Below, piece after piece: positions 18,043 through 26,597 of a stretch of 50,994 nucleotides of DNA. Positions within the stretch are counted from its first letter, which is position 1. The number at the start of each line of letters is the position of its first letter. The DNA is from Rhodospirillales bacterium. GTDB lineage: Bacteria; Pseudomonadota; Alphaproteobacteria; Rhodospirillales; GLO-3. The DNA lies in assembly GCA_003354135.1 (NCBI GenBank), contig PIVK01000020.1:1-50994 (forward strand), written 5' to 3'. The notes below the pieces were generated by a model. That model had not been told where the DNA came from and made no database searches. It saw only the letters and a list, made by a program, of their open reading frames with translations. Both the position numbers and the translations under genes were made by a program.

Positions 18043-19836
18043 ATGAATTTGAACAAACACATGTTCGGGGTGACTGTGCTGGCGCTCCTGTTGGGGGCTG
18101 GTGCGGCGGACGCGGGGCCGAAGCCGAGCCTGTCCTTCGCGCCCTTGCAGGTTCCCGTCACCGATGCCGAAAAACGGGCCGTCCGGGCCTCCGGATCGGT
18201 CGAGATCGCGGGTAAGGGACGGCACGCGATCGGCTTTCATACCCTTCTGCGCTCCGGCGACAGGGTTGGCGGTGCCATCTTCGGCCGGTTGACGGATGGG
18301 ACGGGTGCCCCGGTGAGGGGCAAGAACGGCGCACCCGAGGTCTCGAACCGGGCCGATTTCTCCTCGCTGCTGGTCTCGGGGGGCAAGCTCTATAACCTCA
18401 CCCATTTCGAGTCCCGTCCCGGGGCCATGTACTTGAGCGAACTCAAGCAGGACGCCTCGGGAGCCCTAACGGCGATAAGCACGAGGCCCATCGACTTCTC
18501 GTCCGTCGGCGGCCTTTGGACGCCTTGCGCGGGCAGCGTTACTCCCTGGGGCAGCCACCTGGGGTCCGAAGAGTATCCTCCCAACGCCCGGGCCTTCGGG
18601 GCGGCCGGGTCGATGTCCGACGTGGACAAATACACCAAAGATATGGTGCGTTACTTTGGCCTCGATCCCGATAAGGCGTCCCTGGATGAGGTCCGGTCCG
18701 TCTTCAATCCCTATGCCTACGGCTATCCGACCGAGGTTGCCGTTGACGCCGAGGGCAATGCCTTGCCGGTCAAGCAATATGCCATGGGCCGGGTCTCCGT
18801 CGAACTGGCCTACGTGATGGCGGACCGCAAGACCGTTTACATCACCGACGACGGCACCAACGTCGGCCTCTACATGTTCGTCGCCGATAAGGCCGACGAC
18901 CTATCGGCGGGCCGCCTTTATGCCCTGAAATGGACACAGACGGGCACTGCAAACGGGGGCAGCGCCGAGGTCACATGGATCGACCTCGGTCACGCGACCG
19001 ATCACGAGATCGCTGCCCGGATCAAGGGCAAAATCAAGTTCGCCGACATCTTCGAGACCGCCCGGGGCGACAAGACGGCGGGCACCTGTCCCGGGGACTT
19101 CAGCCCGGTCAACACCATGGTCGGGTTTGAGTGCCTGAGAGTAAAACAGGGCATGGAAACGGTGGCGTCGCGCATCGAGACGCGGCGCTACGCCGGTCTC
19201 AGGGGCGCCACCACCGAGTTCCGCAAGATGGAGGGATTCACTTTCGATCCCGACCGGAACACCGCCTACCTCGCCATGTCCGCGATCACTCGCGGCATGG
19301 AGGACAACCGCAAGAAGGGCAAGCCGACCGGAAGGTATGACGCCGGCAACGGGAACCACGTCCGGCTGCCCTACAACGCCTGCGGTACCGTCTATCGCCT
19401 GAAGGTGGGACGCGACGCGGCCATCGGCTCGGACTATGTGGCCAAGTCCATATCCGGGGAGGTCTCCGGGCGCATGGCCGGGGATGCCGGGGACAACGAC
19501 AACATGTGCGACGTAGACGGCATCGCCAACCCGGACAACCTGACCTTCGTCACCGGCCACGACACCCTGATTATCGGCGAGGATACCAATGCCGGCCATC
19601 AGAACGACGCGTTCTGGGCCTACGACGTCGAAACCAAGCATCTGACCCGCATTCAGACCGCGCCCTACGGCTCCGAGACCACGTCGGCCTACTGGTATCC
19701 GGACGTGGGCGGTTTCGGCTACCTGATGAGCGTCGTTCAACACCCCTACGGAGAGTCGGACCGGGACAAGCTGAGGGATCCGTCGGAGGCCGCAGCCTAC
19801 GTCGGCTACATCGGCCCGTTTCCCAAATTGGACTGA
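18043..19836 (+). CDS. phoX: PhoX-family (DUF839) secreted phosphatase
   Basis: The 597-aa protein has a Sec-type signal peptide (MNLNKHMFGVTVLALLLGAG...ADA, cleavage near residue 24) without a twin-arginine motif, then the DUF839/PhoX beta-propeller. Recognisable blocks are TPCAGSVTPWGSHLGSEEYP near residue 160, MGRVSVELAYVM, VYITDDGTNVGLYMFVADK and CDVDGIANPDNLTF. PhoX enzymes are Ca/Fe-dependent periplasmic alkaline phosphatases; most studied ones use the Tat pathway, so Sec export here is a difference. The ribosome site AGGAGGG lies just upstream. The stop codon falls inside the first copy of a 17-bp tandem repeat. Confidence 0.85.
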   Translation: MNLNKHMFGVTVLALLLGAGAADAGPKPSLSFAPLQVPVTDAEKRAVRASGSVEIAGKGRHAIGFHTLLRSGDRVGGAIFGRLTDGTGAPVRGKNGAPEVSNRADFSSLLVSGGKLYNLTHFESRPGAMYLSELKQDASGALTAISTRPIDFSSVGGLWTPCAGSVTPWGSHLGSEEYPPNARAFGAAGSMSDVDKYTKDMVRYFGLDPDKASLDEVRSVFNPYAYGYPTEVAVDAEGNALPVKQYAMGRVSVELAYVMADRKTVYITDDGTNVGLYMFVADKADDLSAGRLYALKWTQTGTANGGSAEVTWIDLGHATDHEIAARIKGKIKFADIFETARGDKTAGTCPGDFSPVNTMVGFECLRVKQGMETVASRIETRRYAGLRGATTEFRKMEGFTFDPDRNTAYLAMSAITRGMEDNRKKGKPTGRYDAGNGNHVRLPYNACGTVYRLKVGRDAAIGSDYVAKSISGEVSGRMAGDAGDNDNMCDVDGIANPDNLTFVTGHDTLIIGEDTNAGHQNDAFWAYDVETKHLTRIQTAPYGSETTSAYWYPDVGGFGYLMSVVQHPYGESDRDKLRDPSEAAAYVGYIGPFPKLD

Positions 19837-19890
19837 TCGCCAAATTGGACTGACCGCCAAATTGGACTGACCGCCAAATTGGACTGACCG
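19823..19890. repeat. Tandem repeat, 17-bp unit x4, spanning the phoX stop codon
   Basis: CCAAATTGGACTGAYCG repeats four times at 19823, 19840, 19857 and 19874; only one base differs, in copy one. The TGA in copy one is the phoX stop. Confidence 0.95.
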
Positions 19891-19943
19891 ATGGAAGGCA
19901 GCTTCTCGCACCGGACTCCGGTTTGACCTTTTCCGGCCTGGTA

Positions 19944-20330
19944 TCAATGCCCGGACTGGACGGTTTCGATGTAATGGATCAGTTCGTTGATTTTGATCGC
20001 GCGCTCGGCGCCGAAGGTTTCGCCCCACACCGGCATCTCGCCGCCGTGGCCAATGATCTGACCGCCGGTCTCGATGATCTTGTAAACCCGCCGATAGGGA
20101 AACTCCCCCGTGCCGCGGTAGATGCGGGTCAGGTCCGGAACCGGTGTCTTCAGAATCTCGGCCATCGGCCCTTGGCCTCGCGCGTCCTTACCGTGGCAGG
20201 CCGAGCAGTAGAGCATGTAGTCCCTCTTGCCCCGTTCGATCAGCGCGTCCTTGTCCGACTGAGCCGACGCGGTCCCAGAAACCGTAAGCCCAAACACAAG
20301 CGCGCCCGCAATAGACGTGAGTTTCTTCAT
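19944..20330 (-). CDS. Periplasmic monohaem cytochrome c
   Basis: The 128-aa protein begins with a signal peptide (MKKLTSIAGALVFGLTVSGT-ASA), has one haem site CSACH at about residues 42-46 and a likely Met ligand in HGGEMPVWGE. The fold is class I cytochrome c. It should carry electrons in the periplasm; the partner is not evident from the neighbours (phoX converging, phaC upstream on the same strand). It is separated from phaC by a strong terminator, so it has its own transcript. Confidence 0.9.
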   Translation of the reverse strand: MKKLTSIAGALVFGLTVSGTASAQSDKDALIERGKRDYMLYCSACHGKDARGQGPMAEILKTPVPDLTRIYRGTGEFPYRRVYKIIETGGQIIGHGGEMPVWGETFGAERAIKINELIHYIETVQSGH

Positions 20331-20415
20331 TGGCTCGTTTTCCTTTGGAGCAATTCAGAAAATCCAATGCCCACAATTTACTGTATAATGGGAGGGCGAA
20401 ACAAGACGGCCACGG

Positions 20416-20460
20416 AAAAAAGCCCTAAGACCCTATGTCCGAATAGGACATGGGGTCTTA
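20416..20460 (-). terminator. Rho-independent terminator downstream of phaC
   Basis: TAAGACCCTATGTCC (20426-20440) and GGACATGGGGTCTTA (20446-20460) form a 15-bp stem with one G:U pair and a 5-base loop. On the minus strand the stem is followed by GGGCTTTTTT. It lies 23 bases beyond the phaC stop. Confidence 0.9.
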
Positions 20461-20482
20461 CCGAAGCGAGGCTAAGAAACCG

Positions 20483-22282
20483 TTATATCAGCCGTGCCTT
20501 GACGAACGGGCCGGGGGCGTCGTCCATCGCCTTCAGCTTGCCGTCGCCGGGCTTGCGGGCCGGGATTTCCTTCTTGCCGGCGTGCTTCTTGACCCACGTG
20601 TCCCAGTCCGGCCACCAGGAGCCGTCGATCTTGACCGCCTTTTCCAGCCAAGCCTCCGGGTCCTTGTTCTTGCGGCTGTTGGTCCAGTAGCAGTACTTGC
20701 CCGACACCGGTGGATTGATGACGCCTGCGATATGGCCCGACGCCGACAGCACGAACCGCACCGCACCCTTGAACAGGCGCGTGGCGGCATAGGTGCTTTT
20801 CCAGGGTGCAATGTGGTCGTCTTTCGTCGAGAGCAGGTAGGACGGCGTCTTGATCTTAGAGAGGTCGATGTCGACCCCGTCGAGCCGGATTCCCCCGGGT
20901 TCGATCAGCTTGTTCTCCAGGTACATCCTTCGAAGGTACGTGGAATGCATGCGGGCCGGCATGCGTGTCGAATCCGAGTTCCAATACAGAAGATCGAAGG
21001 GGAAGGGATCCTTGCCCAGCAGGTAGTTGTTGATGACGAAGGACCAGATGAGGTCATTGGACCGCAGCAGGTTGAAGGTGGTCGCCATCTCCGAGCCTTC
21101 GAGGAAGCCGCGCTCATCCATTTTTTCTTCCATGTTGGAGACTTGCTCTTCGTCGATGAAGACGGAAAGCTCGCCCGGTTCCTCGAAGTCCGTCAAGGTG
21201 GTGAAGAAGGTCGCCGACTTGATACGCGCGTCACCCTTTTCCGCCATGTAGGCCAGGGTTGCCGAGAGCAGCGTGCCGCCGATGCAGTAGCCGACGGCGT
21301 TGACGCCGGTCTCGCCGGTCGCCTGCCCGACCGCGTCCAGTGCTGCCAGCGGCCCTTCCAGCATGTAGTCTTCGAAATCCTTGTCGCGGTGCCTCTCGTC
21401 CGGGTTGACCCAGGAGACGATGAACACCGTATGCCCCTGGTCTACCGCCCATTTGATGAAGGAGTTTTCCTCGCGTAGGTCCAGGATGTAGAACTTGTTG
21501 ATCCACGGCGGGATGATCAGGAGCGGCGTCTGGCAGACAGTCTCGGTGGAGGGGTTGTATTGCACCAACTCCATCAGGTCGTTGCGATAGACCACCTTGC
21601 CCGGCGTGGTGGCCACGTTCTTACCTATCTCGAAGGCGTCCAGATCGGTCATGCGGATGGCGAGCCTACCCTGGCCGCGTTCCAGGTCGTCGAGCAGGTT
21701 CTTCAGGCCGTTGAGAAGATTTTCGCCGCCGGTCTCGGCGGTTTTGCGCAGGACTTCGGGGTTGGTCAGGACAAAGTTCGAGGGGCTTAGCGCATCGACG
21801 AACTGGCGGGTGTAGAAATCCACCTTCTGAGCGGTCCTGTCGTCCAGGCCCTGGACCTGATTTGCCGTGTTCTGTACCCAGCGGGCGGTCAACAGATAGG
21901 ACTGCTTGATGTAGTTGAAGACCTCGTTCTCGGTCCACTCCTCGTCATTGAAACGGCGGTCGCCGCGTTCCGGCTTGATGATCGGGGCCACTTCCTCGCC
22001 CAGCATGCGCTGGGTGGCGTTCTGCCACAGATTTACGTAGTCCTGCCACAGCGCCATCTGCGCGTGCACAAGTCCCCCCGGATTGTTCATCATGCGTGCC
22101 GTCATCTCCATGAAGGCGCTGCCGACATTCAAGGGATCTGCTGCGCCTTGGCCCCCATTGTCTGCTTGACGTTCCAGGAAATCACTGACCAGGCGCTGGC
22201 TGCGCCGGGCGATGTCGACCATCGCATGGGATACGGTCTCGGCGTTGGGAAAGGGGGGCGTCCGGCCCGTTTCCTCTGTCAT
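20483..22282 (-). CDS. phaC: Class I poly(3-hydroxyalkanoate) synthase
   Basis: The 599-aa cytosolic/granule-surface enzyme polymerises (R)-3-hydroxyacyl-CoA into PHA storage polymer. Its lipase-like box is GYCIGGT near residue 330, where the Cys is the acylated nucleophile. Downstream are the Asp region (LLSTKDDHIAPWKSTYAA) and the His region (LSASGHIAGVINPP). The N-terminal domain has the family block (NPGGLVHAQMALWQDYVNLW), and QTPLLIIPPWINKFYILDL is also typical. The length is that of class I synthases (about 590-600 aa) and no PhaE/PhaR partner is nearby. It is followed by a clear terminator. Confidence 0.95.
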   Translation of the reverse strand: MTEETGRTPPFPNAETVSHAMVDIARRSQRLVSDFLERQADNGGQGAADPLNVGSAFMEMTARMMNNPGGLVHAQMALWQDYVNLWQNATQRMLGEEVAPIIKPERGDRRFNDEEWTENEVFNYIKQSYLLTARWVQNTANQVQGLDDRTAQKVDFYTRQFVDALSPSNFVLTNPEVLRKTAETGGENLLNGLKNLLDDLERGQGRLAIRMTDLDAFEIGKNVATTPGKVVYRNDLMELVQYNPSTETVCQTPLLIIPPWINKFYILDLREENSFIKWAVDQGHTVFIVSWVNPDERHRDKDFEDYMLEGPLAALDAVGQATGETGVNAVGYCIGGTLLSATLAYMAEKGDARIKSATFFTTLTDFEEPGELSVFIDEEQVSNMEEKMDERGFLEGSEMATTFNLLRSNDLIWSFVINNYLLGKDPFPFDLLYWNSDSTRMPARMHSTYLRRMYLENKLIEPGGIRLDGVDIDLSKIKTPSYLLSTKDDHIAPWKSTYAATRLFKGAVRFVLSASGHIAGVINPPVSGKYCYWTNSRKNKDPEAWLEKAVKIDGSWWPDWDTWVKKHAGKKEIPARKPGDGKLKAMDDAPGPFVKARLI

Positions 22283-22670
22283 GATTTCTGGTCCTCCGTA
22301 GTCGAATCAGGCTTCGGTGACGGATGATAAGGGACGTCCGTTTCGGTCCTGTGCCGTCTCTGTTCCTGCGTCAATGCGAAACCGGTCTGCCTTCCGCTTG
22401 TTCGAGATTTAGACTGTCTTCCCAATGCATTGTCTGGACAAAGGAGAAGTCAGCGTGATGCTGCCGGTTCACAAGTTCCTTGTTTGACGCGAGGTTGCAG
22501 TTTACTGTTCCAGGCGAAATCTTACACAAGTTTTTTGCAGTGCACAAAAACTTTCAGGTCCGGGGGGTGCCGGGCATTCCGAGCGAGCGGCGAAGACGCC
22601 GCAGCTTATGGCAACCGAGGGGCGGGAACCCTTGATCGTCCGGGTGGGCGCGTAGCTGGTGGGAACTGAT
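22283..22670. promoter_or_regulatory. Divergent intergenic region with an AT-rich palindrome
   Basis: This 388-bp gap separates phaC and the OmpA-type lipoprotein gene, which are transcribed away from each other, so it must hold both promoters. No near-consensus sigma-70 pair stands out. The visible structure is a near-palindrome at 22528-22553 (AAGTTTTTTGCA...TGCACAAAAACTT), a possible operator. The rest shows no gene. Confidence 0.4.
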
Positions 22671-23732
22671 ATGACGAGCGAATACGAAATGGGTTTTATG
22701 GCGAATATTCTGGACCGGCGGAAGGGGCTTGGACAGTTCGTTCTGGCAGTCTCCTTCACGGCGTTGACTTTGACGGGGTGTTCCTCGATTCCGGACGCGG
22801 TCAATCCCGTGGAATGGTACAAGGGAACCGTCGAATCCTTTGCCGGAGAGGACGAGGCGACCGAGACCGGCACCGCTGACAAGGCATTGGATGGCACGGC
22901 GGGCGGGAGCGCGGGCAAGTCGTTCCCGTCGTTGACAAGCGTTCCCGAACGGCCCAAGACGCCGGCTGAGGGCTTGGCGGGTGACAGCGGAGGGCGCCGC
23001 TACGCCCCCGGGTCCATTGCCCGTCAGGGCGAGGCTGTCAATGCGGGGGCCGACAACGAACCCGCTGCCACCGCGCCGCCGCCGCCGGCAGTGCCGATGG
23101 CGCCTGTCGCTGCTCGGCCTTTGGCTGAGGCAACGCCGCCGGCAACCGAGGGGCCGACCGACGTCATGGATGTTTACCGCCGCAATCTGGCCCAGACCCG
23201 TCCCTCGGGCGAACGACAGGATGGCGGTTCGGCCCTCGCCTACAGCCAGCCCATGGCTGCCTACCAGGACTTCGGTACGGTGGTGATTGACGGGGCCGGC
23301 ATTCAGGGCGAGATGGACGTTCCGGCGGTCGCTTCGCCGGTGGCTGCCGCACCGGCGCCCGTAGCCTCGGGCCAGGATATGGTCAAGGTGGCGACCATCT
23401 TCTTCCCCAGCGGCACGGCAGACCTGAGTGCTAACGACAACAGCATCTTGAAGCAGGTCAGTGACCTGCAGAGCCGGTACGGGGCCCGGGTCCATGTGGT
23501 CGGGCATGCATCCAGCCGCACCCGGACCATGGACATGAACCGTCATCAGGCGGTAAACCGGCAGGTCTCGGCCGAGAGGGCCCAGGTCGTTGCCGGCGAA
23601 CTTTCGCGTATGGGAGTGCCGAGTGGTACGATGACCGTGGACGCGCGTTCGGACCGCGAGCCGCTCTACTACGAGATCATGCCGTCTGGCGAGGCCGGGA
23701 ACCAGCGGGCGGAGGTTTACCTCACGTTCTAA
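22671..23732 (+). CDS. OmpA-family outer-membrane lipoprotein
   Basis: The product has an N-terminal lipoprotein signal ending in the lipobox LTLTGC, a long Ala/Pro/Gly-rich linker (EPAATAPPPPAVPMAPVAA), and a C-terminal OmpA-like peptidoglycan-binding domain. In that domain TIFFPSGTADLSANDNS and HVVGHASSRTRTMDMNRH are recognisable, as is NQRAEVYLTF at the end. It likely tethers the outer membrane to peptidoglycan. The start is uncertain: GTG 22659, ATG 22671 and ATG 22698 are all in frame, and only the last gives a short standard signal peptide. 353 aa if 22671 is used. Confidence 0.82.
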   Translation: MTSEYEMGFMANILDRRKGLGQFVLAVSFTALTLTGCSSIPDAVNPVEWYKGTVESFAGEDEATETGTADKALDGTAGGSAGKSFPSLTSVPERPKTPAEGLAGDSGGRRYAPGSIARQGEAVNAGADNEPAATAPPPPAVPMAPVAARPLAEATPPATEGPTDVMDVYRRNLAQTRPSGERQDGGSALAYSQPMAAYQDFGTVVIDGAGIQGEMDVPAVASPVAAAPAPVASGQDMVKVATIFFPSGTADLSANDNSILKQVSDLQSRYGARVHVVGHASSRTRTMDMNRHQAVNRQVSAERAQVVAGELSRMGVPSGTMTVDARSDREPLYYEIMPSGEAGNQRAEVYLTF

Positions 23733-23771
23733 TCGGCCCCTCGACGCCGCGCACGCGGTTAGTAGAGAAGC

Positions 23772-23824
23772 CACCCCGGGCTCCGGTTTCTGCCGGAGTG
23801 TCGGGGTGTGGTCGTTTCGTTTTA
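23772..23824 (+). terminator. Intrinsic terminator after the OmpA-type lipoprotein gene
   Basis: Nested stems CACCCCG/CGGGGTG (23772-23778, 23802-23808) and CTCCGG/CCGGAG close around TTTCT, and the arm is followed by GTCGTTTCGTTTTAAA. It lies about 40 bases after the stop. Confidence 0.75.
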
Positions 23825-23830
23825 AAGTCC

Positions 23831-23910
23831 GTGAAGTTCAACCCGAGCCCAGTGAAGTTTAACCCGAGCCCAGTGAAGTTTAACCCGAGCCCAGTGAAGT
23901 TTAACCCGAG
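23831..23910. repeat. Tandem repeat, 21-bp unit x3.8, in the leader of the aminotransferase gene
   Basis: GTGAAGTTYAACCCGAGCCC plus A repeats at 23831, 23852 and 23873, with a 17-base partial copy at 23894. Copy one has C where the others have T. It ends 12 bases before the aminotransferase ATG. Confidence 0.95.
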
Positions 23911-23922
23911 AAAGTCAAAGCC

Positions 23923-25140
23923 ATGGAGCACGAATTCTACAAGATCAGACGCCTGCCGCCCTACGTATTCGCCGAAGTGAATGCGATGAAGGCACGCGCC
24001 CGTGCTGCCGGCGACGACATCATCGACTTAGGCATGGGCAACCCGGACCAGCCGACGCCCAAGCATATTGTCGACAAGCTCAAGGAGGCGCTGGACAACC
24101 CCAAGACCCACCGGTATTCCAATTCGCGCGGAATTCCGGGCCTGAGGAAGGCGCTGTCGAGCTATTACGAGCGCCGCTTTGGTGTCTCCATCGACCCCGA
24201 GACCGAGGCCATTGTGACGCTGGGTTCCAAAGAGGGGCTGGCCAACCTGGCGTCGGCCATTTCGAGCCCGGGCGATGTGATGCTGGTGCCCAACCCCAGC
24301 TATCCCATCCATCCCTTTGGTTTCATCATTGCCGGCGCCGTGGTACGCAACATTCCCATCACGCCGGACGAGCATCTGATTGCGGCCCTGGACCGGGCCG
24401 TGCAGCACAGCGTGCCGAAACCGACGGCGGTGATCCTCAATTACCCCAACAACCCGACGGCCCAGCTCGCCAACCTGGACTTTTTCGAACGCGTGGTGGA
24501 CTTCTGCCGCTTTCATGGCATCTGGATCCTGTCGGACCTGGCCTATTCCGAGATCTATTTCAACGACGATCCGCCGCCTTCCATCCTGCAGATCAAAGGC
24601 GCCAAAGATATTGCGGTGGAGTTCACCTCGGTCTCCAAGACCTACAACATGCCTGGCTGGCGCATCGGCTTCGCCTGTGGCAACAAGGAGCTGATCTCGG
24701 CCCTGACTCGGATCAAGTCGTATCTGGATTACGGTGCCTTCACGCCGGTGCAGGTGGCTGCCACGGCTGCGCTCAACGGCCCCCAGGACTGCGTCGACGA
24801 GATCCGCGCGCTCTACAAAGAGCGCCGCGATGTGCTTATAGAGGGTCTGCATAGCGCCGGTTGGGGCGTGCCGTCGCCCGAGGCCACCATGTTCGCCTGG
24901 GCGCCGTTGCCGCCGGCCTTCAGGCATCTGGGCTCGCTGGAGTTTTCCAAGCTTCTGCTGCGCGAAGCCAAGGTCGCGGTGTCGCCCGGCGTCGGCTTCG
25001 GCGAGCACGGTGACGGCCATGTGCGCATCGCGCTGGTGGAGAACCTGCACCGCTCGCGCCAGGCCGTCCGAAGCATCAAGCAGTTCTTCAAGAGCTACGA
25101 GAAGATCCTGGAAGACGCGGAACGGAAGCGGGAAGCATGA
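23923..25140 (+). CDS. alaC: Class I/II PLP aminotransferase, AlaC-like
   Basis: The 405-aa fold-type I enzyme shows DLGMGNPDQPTPKHI at the N-terminus, PNPSYPIHPFG, LNYPNNPTAQLA and the PLP Schiff-base Lys239 in SVSKTYNMPGWRIGFACGN. The C-terminal Arg block is in DGHVRIALVENLHR. It most resembles the AlaC/glutamate-pyruvate and LL-DAP-aminotransferase-like group, so an alanine or related transamination is likely; the exact substrate is inference. It overlaps the homoserine dehydrogenase start by ATGA, as is common in alphaproteobacteria, and the pair forms an amino acid operon. Confidence 0.88.
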   Translation: MEHEFYKIRRLPPYVFAEVNAMKARARAAGDDIIDLGMGNPDQPTPKHIVDKLKEALDNPKTHRYSNSRGIPGLRKALSSYYERRFGVSIDPETEAIVTLGSKEGLANLASAISSPGDVMLVPNPSYPIHPFGFIIAGAVVRNIPITPDEHLIAALDRAVQHSVPKPTAVILNYPNNPTAQLANLDFFERVVDFCRFHGIWILSDLAYSEIYFNDDPPPSILQIKGAKDIAVEFTSVSKTYNMPGWRIGFACGNKELISALTRIKSYLDYGAFTPVQVAATAALNGPQDCVDEIRALYKERRDVLIEGLHSAGWGVPSPEATMFAWAPLPPAFRHLGSLEFSKLLLREAKVAVSPGVGFGEHGDGHVRIALVENLHRSRQAVRSIKQFFKSYEKILEDAERKREA

Positions 25141-26429
25141 GCGAGGCACTGAGGGTCGGTGTCGCCGGCCTGGGAACGGTCGGCGGCGGCACGGTCAAGG
25201 AACTGGTCGAGAACGCTGCCCTGCTGGAGAGCCGTTGCGGGCGGCCCATCAAGCTGGTTGCTGTGGCGGAAATGAACCGTGACCGCCAGGCGGTCCTGCC
25301 CTTGGACGGTGTTACCTGGTACGACGACGCCCTGGCCTTGATTGACGCCGACGACGTTGATGTGGTGGTGGAACTGATCGGCGGCTCGGGCGGCATCGCC
25401 AAGAAGCTTTGCGAGGTGGCGCTGAATGCCGGCAAGCACGTGGTGACGGCCAACAAGGCCCTGATCGCGCACCACGGCAACGCGCTGGCGGAAATCGCCG
25501 AGGAGAAAGGCGTGACGCTCGGCTATGAGGCGGCGGTGGCGGGCGGCATCCCCATCATCAAGGCCATTCGCGAGGGGCTGGTGGGCAACGGCATTGCGCG
25601 GGTCTACGGAATCTTCAACGGGACCAGCAACTACATCCTTACCACCATGCGCGAGACGGGCCGCGAGTTCGGCGACGTGCTCAAGGAAGCCCAGAAACTG
25701 GGCTATGCCGAGGCCGACCCCAGCTTTGACGTGGACGGCGTCGACACGGCGCATAAGCTGGCCATCCTGACCTCGGTCGCCTTCGGCTGCCGTCTCGACT
25801 TCGACGCGGTGCACGTGGAGGGAATCCGCCACGTCTCCGCCCTGGACATCCAGTTTGCCGACGAACTCGGCTACCGGATCAAGTTGTTGGGGGTCACATG
25901 CATCGGCGACGCGGGCGTCGAGCAGCGTGTCCACCCCTGCATGGTCCCGGCGGACGCTGCCATCGCCAAGGTGGAAGGCGTGTTCAATGCCGTCGTGGCG
26001 GACGGAAATCTCACCGACGCCACCATGTACGTCGGCCGCGGCGCCGGCGAGAAGCCGACCGCATCGGCCGTGGTCTCGGACATCGCCGACATCGCCCGCG
26101 GCCGCAACGTGCCGACGTTGGGCGTTCCGGCGGCTGACCTGACGGACATTCCGACGGTGCCCATGGAACGCCACCGCGGCGCCTTCTATGTGCGCCTGAC
26201 GCTGCTGGATCTTCCGGGTGTCTTCGCCGACGTGGCGGCCATTCTGCGCGACCATGCGGTTTCCATGGAAAGCCTGCTCCAGCACGGCCGCGCGCCGAAT
26301 GAAGCGGTTCCGGTCGTCATGATCTTCCACGAGACCGACGAAGCCTCGGTAAGCGCGGCGCTTTCGAAGATCGAGTCCCTCGATACGGTGGTAGAGCCCC
26401 CCCGCGTGATCCGCATAGAGCAGTTCTGA
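25137..26429 (+). CDS. hom: Homoserine dehydrogenase
   Basis: The 430-aa enzyme reduces aspartate semialdehyde to homoserine for threonine and methionine synthesis. The N-terminal NAD(P) fold is GVAGLGTVGGGTVKEL (residues 7-22). The substrate domain includes VVTANKALIAHHG, AAVAGGIPIIKAIREG and NGTSNYILT, and EADPSFDVDGVDTAHKLAIL is family-specific. A C-terminal ACT domain (AFYVRLTLLDLPGVFADVAA...) suggests threonine feedback regulation. The length is normal. Translation is coupled to the aminotransferase by the ATGA overlap. Confidence 0.96.
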   Translation: MSEALRVGVAGLGTVGGGTVKELVENAALLESRCGRPIKLVAVAEMNRDRQAVLPLDGVTWYDDALALIDADDVDVVVELIGGSGGIAKKLCEVALNAGKHVVTANKALIAHHGNALAEIAEEKGVTLGYEAAVAGGIPIIKAIREGLVGNGIARVYGIFNGTSNYILTTMRETGREFGDVLKEAQKLGYAEADPSFDVDGVDTAHKLAILTSVAFGCRLDFDAVHVEGIRHVSALDIQFADELGYRIKLLGVTCIGDAGVEQRVHPCMVPADAAIAKVEGVFNAVVADGNLTDATMYVGRGAGEKPTASAVVSDIADIARGRNVPTLGVPAADLTDIPTVPMERHRGAFYVRLTLLDLPGVFADVAAILRDHAVSMESLLQHGRAPNEAVPVVMIFHETDEASVSAALSKIESLDTVVEPPRVIRIEQF

Positions 26430-26535
26430 CTGACACCCAGCTATGATCGTGGGTGGCTGATTTCGAGGAGGAAAGAGCCATTCCTTCGGTCCCATGCGTT
26501 GGAACGGCCGTTGCGGTTCTTCGATCTCCGGACAT

Positions 26536-26566
26536 GAAAGAAAGCAGGCTGAACCTGCTTTCTTTC
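26536..26566 (+). terminator. Terminator-like hairpin after hom
   Basis: GAAAGAAAGCAGG (26536-26548) and CCTGCTTTCTTTC (26554-26566) form a perfect 13-bp stem with a CTGAA loop. The descending arm is itself T-rich, but no further U-run follows. It lies between hom and recJ. Confidence 0.75.
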
Positions 26567-26597
26567 CCCGGATGGCGGATGCCCCTATTCTAGGAAA

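Noticed and set aside
18901-20028. 375-codon frame antisense to phoX
   Set aside because: Shadow frame crossing phoX and the tandem repeat; no homology or start signal.
22554-23774. 406-codon frame antisense to the OmpA-type lipoprotein
   Set aside because: Shadow frame; the plus-strand gene has a lipobox and an OmpA domain.
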